From NCBI GenBank assembly GCA_026214975.1, contig JAOBSW010000181.1:1-64000 (forward strand): 64,000 nt of DNA, in the 5' to 3' direction. Position 1 is the first letter of the stretch. Each line of letters starts with the position of its first letter. Both the position numbers and the translations under genes were made by a program. Origin of the DNA: Gentiana macrophylla (Eukaryota > Streptophyta > Magnoliopsida > Gentianales > Gentianaceae). Below the pieces are notes generated by a model. That model worked only from the letters and a program-made list of their open reading frames with translations, did not search any database and was not told the origin of the DNA. Shown here piece after piece: positions 61,289 to 64,000 of this stretch.

Positions 61289-62376
61289 AATGAGTCGATT
61301 TGTATCTATCATTTGCTTAATACATGATGTTTCTATGCAAAATGAGTAAAATTTTCGAAATTTTCGAAATTTTTGTTTTGTCCCGAGTAGGCAATACATG
61401 TTAATGTTCGTTGTTTTCGATAGTCATCTATGCTTTATATCATATGTTTGGTAAGTTAGTTGATTCACCCGAATTATATTTCACAAGCCATAGTGAATGA
61501 TGAGCTATATTTATGAGTTATACCCCTTTTGGATTAGTAATTTTTGATTTTCTTATAAGTCATGTGCTTAGTGCTACGTATATATCTTGAGATTTATGGT
61601 AGTTTGTATTTAGTTCAAGTATGAAATCATCGTGAATATCTGTAAGTTTGAATGTGATAAGTGAAACGTGATTAAGTCTTTGCAATAGTAATAAATTGTT
61701 TACTTGAGGTGTTATGCTCGGTGGTCCGTGCTACTAGAAAATAATCTTTCCCTTGCCCAAATTGTAAATCTCTAAGTAAACAAAATTGTAGAAAGGTGTG
61801 TGTAAAGCTAGTCAATGATTTGGGTGCGGTAGGGTTTACCACGTAAGTCCTATACCACTATGATGACTAAGAGCTCACGCACGATTAGGAAAAGCTGCCT
61901 TATGATTGGAGTAAGGTAGGTATTATCTCGAAATGTCCTATTCTCGCTATGAGGGCAATAGCTTCTTCTAATATGTGTTTAAAGTGAAATGGTTAGATCA
62001 ACTTAACAATTGATGTGAAATGAATATAAGACTAAGTTATCGCTCATCTTATCCCAGTATAAAGCGATAGATATCTCTTGTAGGATTATCCTCTGAGTAT
62101 TTCGTAAAGGCCCTAGATTCATTCGATCATATTTTTCAGGATATGTCACGCTTGTAGGTACATCTTATGAGTGTCATTTATTGCTAGTCCCACGAGGGGT
62201 ATTAGCTAGTTTTGCTTTGAGTTTTTCAAGTTTGGATTTAGTGGAAGTTTTCTATGACTTTGCACACCACACACCGGTGAACCTCTAAGTTATTGAATGT
62301 ATGCTATATTTGTTAAGATGTACATACCTTTCTCGAGCTTGATTTTGTTTTGTTTTGCTAGGACGAGCAAAAAGCT
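61289..62376 (+). other. 3' non-coding region of the non-autonomous element
   Basis: No gene. It is collinear with 44870-45840 of the Athila-type element, including the duplicated block (61814-61965), the GTAGGATTATCCT string near 62081 and GGACGAGCAAAAAG before the tract. Confidence 0.75.
61814..61965 (+). repeat. Duplicated ~87-bp conserved 3' block
   Basis: Two copies from 61814 and 61901, with GGTGCGGTAGGG / GTAAGGTAGG, TCCTAT and AGCTC-type landmarks, matching 45302-45454. Confidence 0.78.
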
Positions 62377-62389
62377 AAGTGTGGGGTGT
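62377..62389 (+). other. Polypurine tract of the non-autonomous element
   Basis: AAGTGTGGGGTGT directly precedes the right LTR. Confidence 0.88.
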
Positions 62390-63966
62390 TGTTTAGGGTG
62401 AATTTATAGTGTTTTTAACAATATATTTTATATCAATTTCCCCCGTATATGTATTATTTTCATAGAAATAGGGCTTTATATTTAAATATTGAGTAAATGA
62501 TGTTTTTAATAGTTAAATCTCAAAACGTAACGATTTATGTGCGTAATTGATGATTTTATGTTATTTTGGAAATACGTTACGCTTTGGTATGTTTTCCTAT
62601 TGTTGTAGATACTCATTGATGATGGGAGAGAGGATTTTAGAGAGCCAAATTCGTGATTGGAAAGGATCAATCAAAGTTATGGAAGATTGAAAGATATAAG
62701 GAAAGAAATCAATCAAGATAAATGTCGGAAAATCAGGATTCCGGGTAGTGACGACCTTCCGACGCAGTTATTGATATTATATAAACTGATTTGACTCTCG
62801 ACCTCAAGATAAGAGTTGTAGGGCTTGAAGAGAGGATTCTACAGGATTTTGAATCACTCCATTCCGACTTACGAGGCCCGAGATATGAGCGTTACAAGTT
62901 TAGATGCTGTTGCTGAAAATACAGGACGAGCGTCCGAATCTTCAAACGGGCGTCCGGCCACGGTTATCATGAGCGAAACCGACTTAAAAGTCTATAAAAG
63001 CAGCTGCGATTCCAACCCTAATTACATCAGATTTTTCATACGAAAATTACACAGCGGCAGCCGCTTTTAGGAGCTTTCAAGGCGATCACCCGAGCCTTGT
63101 GCTCGGGTGATCGGGTAAGATTAGGTCTTTTATTTTTTTTTTTCCTTCGTTTCTTGAACCATGATGATGTTTTGAGGTTGAATAAACATGGAGCAGCCAT
63201 GGATATCTTTCTGCAGCGCTTTTACTTTCTTTCTCCGGATATCTTGTAAGTTTAAATTCCAAGTTCGTATCTTTTCTATGATTATTTGTTATTGCAAATT
63301 TATATCGAAAGATGTTTTGCGATTGATGTTTACCGTAGGACGAAAGTCGGTGTAAACGCGAGATCACCATAGGAAAGAATAGACGTTTTGATCTATGTCA
63401 AGCGAAAGTTGATAGGTTGAATGTCTAGGTTGTTAGATCTAGAAAATCTTGCACCTTGGTTTATTTTATGATCGTTAATCTCCGTAAATCAAAAGATAGA
63501 GATTGATAGGCTTAATTCATCTACGAAAGTAGGAATTCATACGTTTGATAGGTGAAACCACAACTTGAATTAAATCACTATAAGATAATCTAGGGAAGAA
63601 ATTAAGGGTTGCGGGATGGTGGATTATGATTTGTTCCATGTTTAGTCGCTTCAGTCATTATCATGTTCGTTAGATAGATTTATTGTTGTAGTTTAGATTT
63701 ATTTTATGTTGATCGCAATTATCCTTCCTGGCTTTGGATTAACAATCCTCTGTCCAGTTTACTTTTCCGTTTTAGTTTAGGTTTAGGTTAATAAAGAAGA
63801 ATTAATAAGTTAGATTCGATAGCCCAATTCCCTGAGGATCGATACCCGTACTTATCCAACTTTACTAGCAACTACCCGTTATTCGGCCGGTTAGGAGGTA
63901 GTTTTGCATGGTAGTATAGGTTTTATAAATTTTCTTTTGTTTTAATGATGCAAAATCTCCCCAACA
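62390..63966 (+). repeat. 3' LTR of the non-autonomous gypsy element
   Basis: 1577 bp, TGTTTAGGG to CCCCAACA. It closely matches the left LTR. Differences are concentrated at CG-containing spots such as the promoter-upstream string near 62964-62980. Confidence 0.93.
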
Positions 63967-64000
63967 AGAAGCGCACCACATCGTTGGCATCGGAAATGGC
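63967..64000 (+). repeat. Satellite B resuming at the window end
   Basis: Starts with the right copy of AGAAG (63967-63971) and continues CGCACCACATCGTTGGCATC, in phase with 57927. The array runs beyond the window. Confidence 0.93.

Larger units (their letters stand above)
57928..63966 (+). mobile_element. Non-autonomous gypsy-type LTR retrotransposon, 6.0 kb
   Basis: LTRs of 1583 and 1577 bp flank 2.9 kb, with TG...CA ends, AGAAG duplicated, a tRNA-Asp-type primer site and an AAGTGTGGGG-type polypurine tract. There is no gag or pol; the longest internal frame (60955-61269) has no known domain. Its promoter box, primer site, duplicated 3' block, upstream second purine tract and right-end context match the Athila-type element at 35938-47428 in order and spacing, while LTR sequences otherwise differ. 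It is best read as a derivative of an Athila-type family that relies on such an element's proteins (inference). Its centre holds a series of hairpins not seen in the other element. Confidence 0.9.

Noticed and set aside
35933..63971. Insertion hotspot: all three elements entered the same ~64-bp part of the satellite B monomer
   Set aside because: The three sites (AGAAG, GTGAA, GAACG) do fall within ~64 bp of a 170-183-bp unit, but with three points this happens by chance about a third of the time.

Overview
The window looks like a centromeric or pericentromeric stretch of a flowering-plant (probably eudicot) chromosome. Two different tandem satellites of nucleosome-like monomer length, several LTR retrotransposons and no convincing host gene fill the 64 kb. 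An Athila-type Ty3/gypsy element and a PBS typical of plant LTR elements support a plant; I cannot name the species.

Layout. 1-16667: satellite A, AT-rich (about 35% GC), head-to-tail ~168-bp monomers, each built of five older ~30-38-bp subrepeats. 16668 to ~19660: an old, diverged retrotransposon remnant (3' internal part plus 3' LTR) related to the element at 47.6-56.7 kb. ~19950-21149: a probable Ty1/copia-type LTR on the minus strand, then unresolved sequence to 24007. 24008-24750: satellite B (about 56% GC) in reverse orientation, meeting forward satellite B at a head-to-head junction. 24751-35937: satellite B, mostly alternating 183- and 170-bp monomers (353-bp dimer).

The satellite B array then continues to the end of the window, split by three retrotransposons, each with a perfect 5-bp target-site duplication: (i) 35938-47428, an Athila-type element (GTGAA) with recognisable but broken gag, protease, RT, RNase H and integrase; (ii) 47620-56727, a minus-strand, non-coding copia-like element with 1.8-kb LTRs (GAACG); (iii) 57928-63966, a 6-kb non-autonomous gypsy derivative (AGAAG) that shares promoter architecture, PBS, 3' non-coding blocks and polypurine tracts with the Athila-type element. 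Satellite B resumes in phase after each.

How the parts relate. The Athila-type element is the likely kind of partner that could supply proteins to the coding-less element (iii), since their cis signals match. The leader of the Athila-type element contains ~100 bp homologous to satellite B in antisense, so the host array and its parasite share ancestry. The most unusual structure is in element (iii): a series of small hairpins whose stems differ by compensatory changes while the loop keeps a common motif (60232-60947). Small indels near CG in satellite A and between LTR pairs suggest some residual sequencing error, so individual frameshifts should be treated with care.
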